A stretch of DNA of 22,568 nt from JAAXKN01 sp050258415 (GTDB lineage: Bacteria; Bacteroidota; Ignavibacteria; Ignavibacteriales; SURF-24): assembly GCA_050258415.1 (NCBI GenBank), contig JBLMYS010000061.1, positions 1-22,568 on the forward strand. Direction: 5' to 3'. Both the position numbers and the translations under genes were made by a program. Under the pieces are notes generated by a model, which was given only the letters and a program-made list of their open reading frames with translations, had not been told where the DNA came from and searched no databases. This document shows positions 21,928 through 22,568 of the stretch, piece by piece. Numbering within the stretch: the first letter of the stretch is position 1; every line of letters starts with the position of its first letter.

Positions 21928-22568
21928 ATGCGTTTAGTATTAAAATTGAAGGCAATTAAGGAAAAAGAATTCCCGTATAATTATAATGCGCTTATTTCAA
22001 GGGAAATTTCGAATCTTCTTGGTTTTGAAACTCCGGAATTTAAGAGTTATCTGCAGTCCAAAGGCTACAGGGCAGCAGACAAACCCTTCGGGCTTTTTAC
22101 CTTCAATTTGCATTTTGAGAACGTCTTCCATAAAAAAGAAACTCTTTTTCTTCGCAGCAACAATGCGCACCTGAGTATTTCTTTTCCTCTGTTAAACGAC
22201 TATATAAACAACAACATAATAAACAAGCTGCCGGAGAAGGAATTTGTCATTCAGAAGGGACAGTCGCAGACAACTTTCCTGATAAGCAGAGTCGAAACAG
22301 TACAGGAACCTGTATTCAGGGATGATATAATCTTTGTACCCAAATCCCCTCTTATACTGCCCGGTAAAAAAATGATTAAAAACGTCCTGCGGAATGTTTA
22401 TTATACCTACAGGGATGACATACGCACGGTAAGCAAACTCATAAAAGAGGACCTCTGCAGAAAGTACGAGTCCATTTATAACTCCCAGGCAGCAAACGAT
22501 TATATCTTCTTCCAGTGGGACAGAAACTACATATATGCCAATGAAAAGACGACAAAGAAGTTAAAGCC
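21928..22568 (+). CDS. cas6: CRISPR-associated endoribonuclease Cas6 (partial, 3' end beyond window)
   Basis: The open frame from an ATG at 21928 runs to the right edge, giving 213 residues. The start M-R-L-V-L-K-L, the P-Y-N-Y-N-A-L-I-S segment (16-24), the K-G-Y then F-G-L-F-T-F-N-L step, and the later S-P-L-I-L-P region match the two ferredoxin-like (RAMP) domains of Cas6. Cas6 cuts CRISPR precursor RNA within repeats in type I and III systems. The position aligned with His46 of the Pyrococcus enzyme (Y-L-H) reads Y-L-Q here (Gln43), so the usual catalytic His may be missing. GAGGG lies just before the ATG at a short two-base spacing. No repeat array or other cas gene is in view, so the rest of the locus should lie to the right. 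Confidence 0.88.
   Translation, partial: MRLVLKLKAIKEKEFPYNYNALISREISNLLGFETPEFKSYLQSKGYRAADKPFGLFTFNLHFENVFHKKETLFLRSNNAHLSISFPLLNDYINNNIINKLPEKEFVIQKGQSQTTFLISRVETVQEPVFRDDIIFVPKSPLILPGKKMIKNVLRNVYYTYRDDIRTVSKLIKEDLCRKYESIYNSQAANDYIFFQWDRNYIYANEKTTKKLK

Noticed and set aside
21723..22568. CRISPR repeat-spacer array near cas6
   Set aside because: No repeated unit of 25-40 bases at regular spacing is present. The only repeats are short words upstream of cas6.

Overview
The window looks like a chromosomal segment of a bacterium from the Bacteroidota/Chlorobiota side of the tree, plausibly an Ignavibacteria-like lineage. This placement is inference. It rests on moderate GC with AT-rich spacers, a secreted M16 peptidase pair, a divergent ProC of the kind I associate with Bacteroidetes relatives, and a complete acetylase-type diaminopimelate gene set. 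I see no rRNA, tRNA, insertion sequence, prophage or CRISPR repeat array.

Left part (1-4230): on the minus strand are a divergent inorganic pyrophosphatase gene, a small acidic hydrophilic protein gene, a hairpin, and two overlapping M16 zinc-peptidase-family genes. The first M16 protein keeps the HxxEH zinc site. The second has lost it and runs off the left edge. proC lies divergent to the pyrophosphatase gene.

Central-left part (4283-10998): seven minus-strand genes form a tight cluster. In transcription order they encode a nucleotidyltransferase, an ATP-grasp ligase, a class III PLP aminotransferase, a CDP-alcohol phosphatidyltransferase-family membrane protein, a Gfo/Idh/MocA oxidoreductase, a flippase-like membrane protein of the lysylphosphatidylglycerol-synthase TM family, and a HAD hydrolase. 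The last six are joined by overlaps of 1-26 nt or a 1-nt gap and seem to have their own promoter with a dyad over the -35. The gene content suggests synthesis of an aminated, ligase-decorated polar headgroup that is nucleotide-activated, put on a membrane lipid and perhaps translocated. This is my best candidate for an undescribed system in the window.

Central-right part (11240-18068): a lone thioredoxin-reductase-like flavoprotein gene precedes a compact plus-strand operon, dapA-dapB-dapH-lysC-(N-acetyl-DAP deacetylase)-asd. This operon holds most of the aspartate-to-diaminopimelate route by the N-acetyl variant and ends at a clear hairpin. The N-acetyl-DAP aminotransferase, dapF and lysA are not present here.

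Right part (18238-22568): a 917-residue membrane PAS/PAS/GAF/PAS histidine kinase with no adjacent response regulator is followed by an AT-rich stretch. That stretch holds a 91-residue single-span membrane protein gene and a strong terminator. The window ends inside a cas6 gene, so a CRISPR-Cas locus probably continues to the right. In this Cas6 the position usually holding the catalytic histidine appears to be glutamine.
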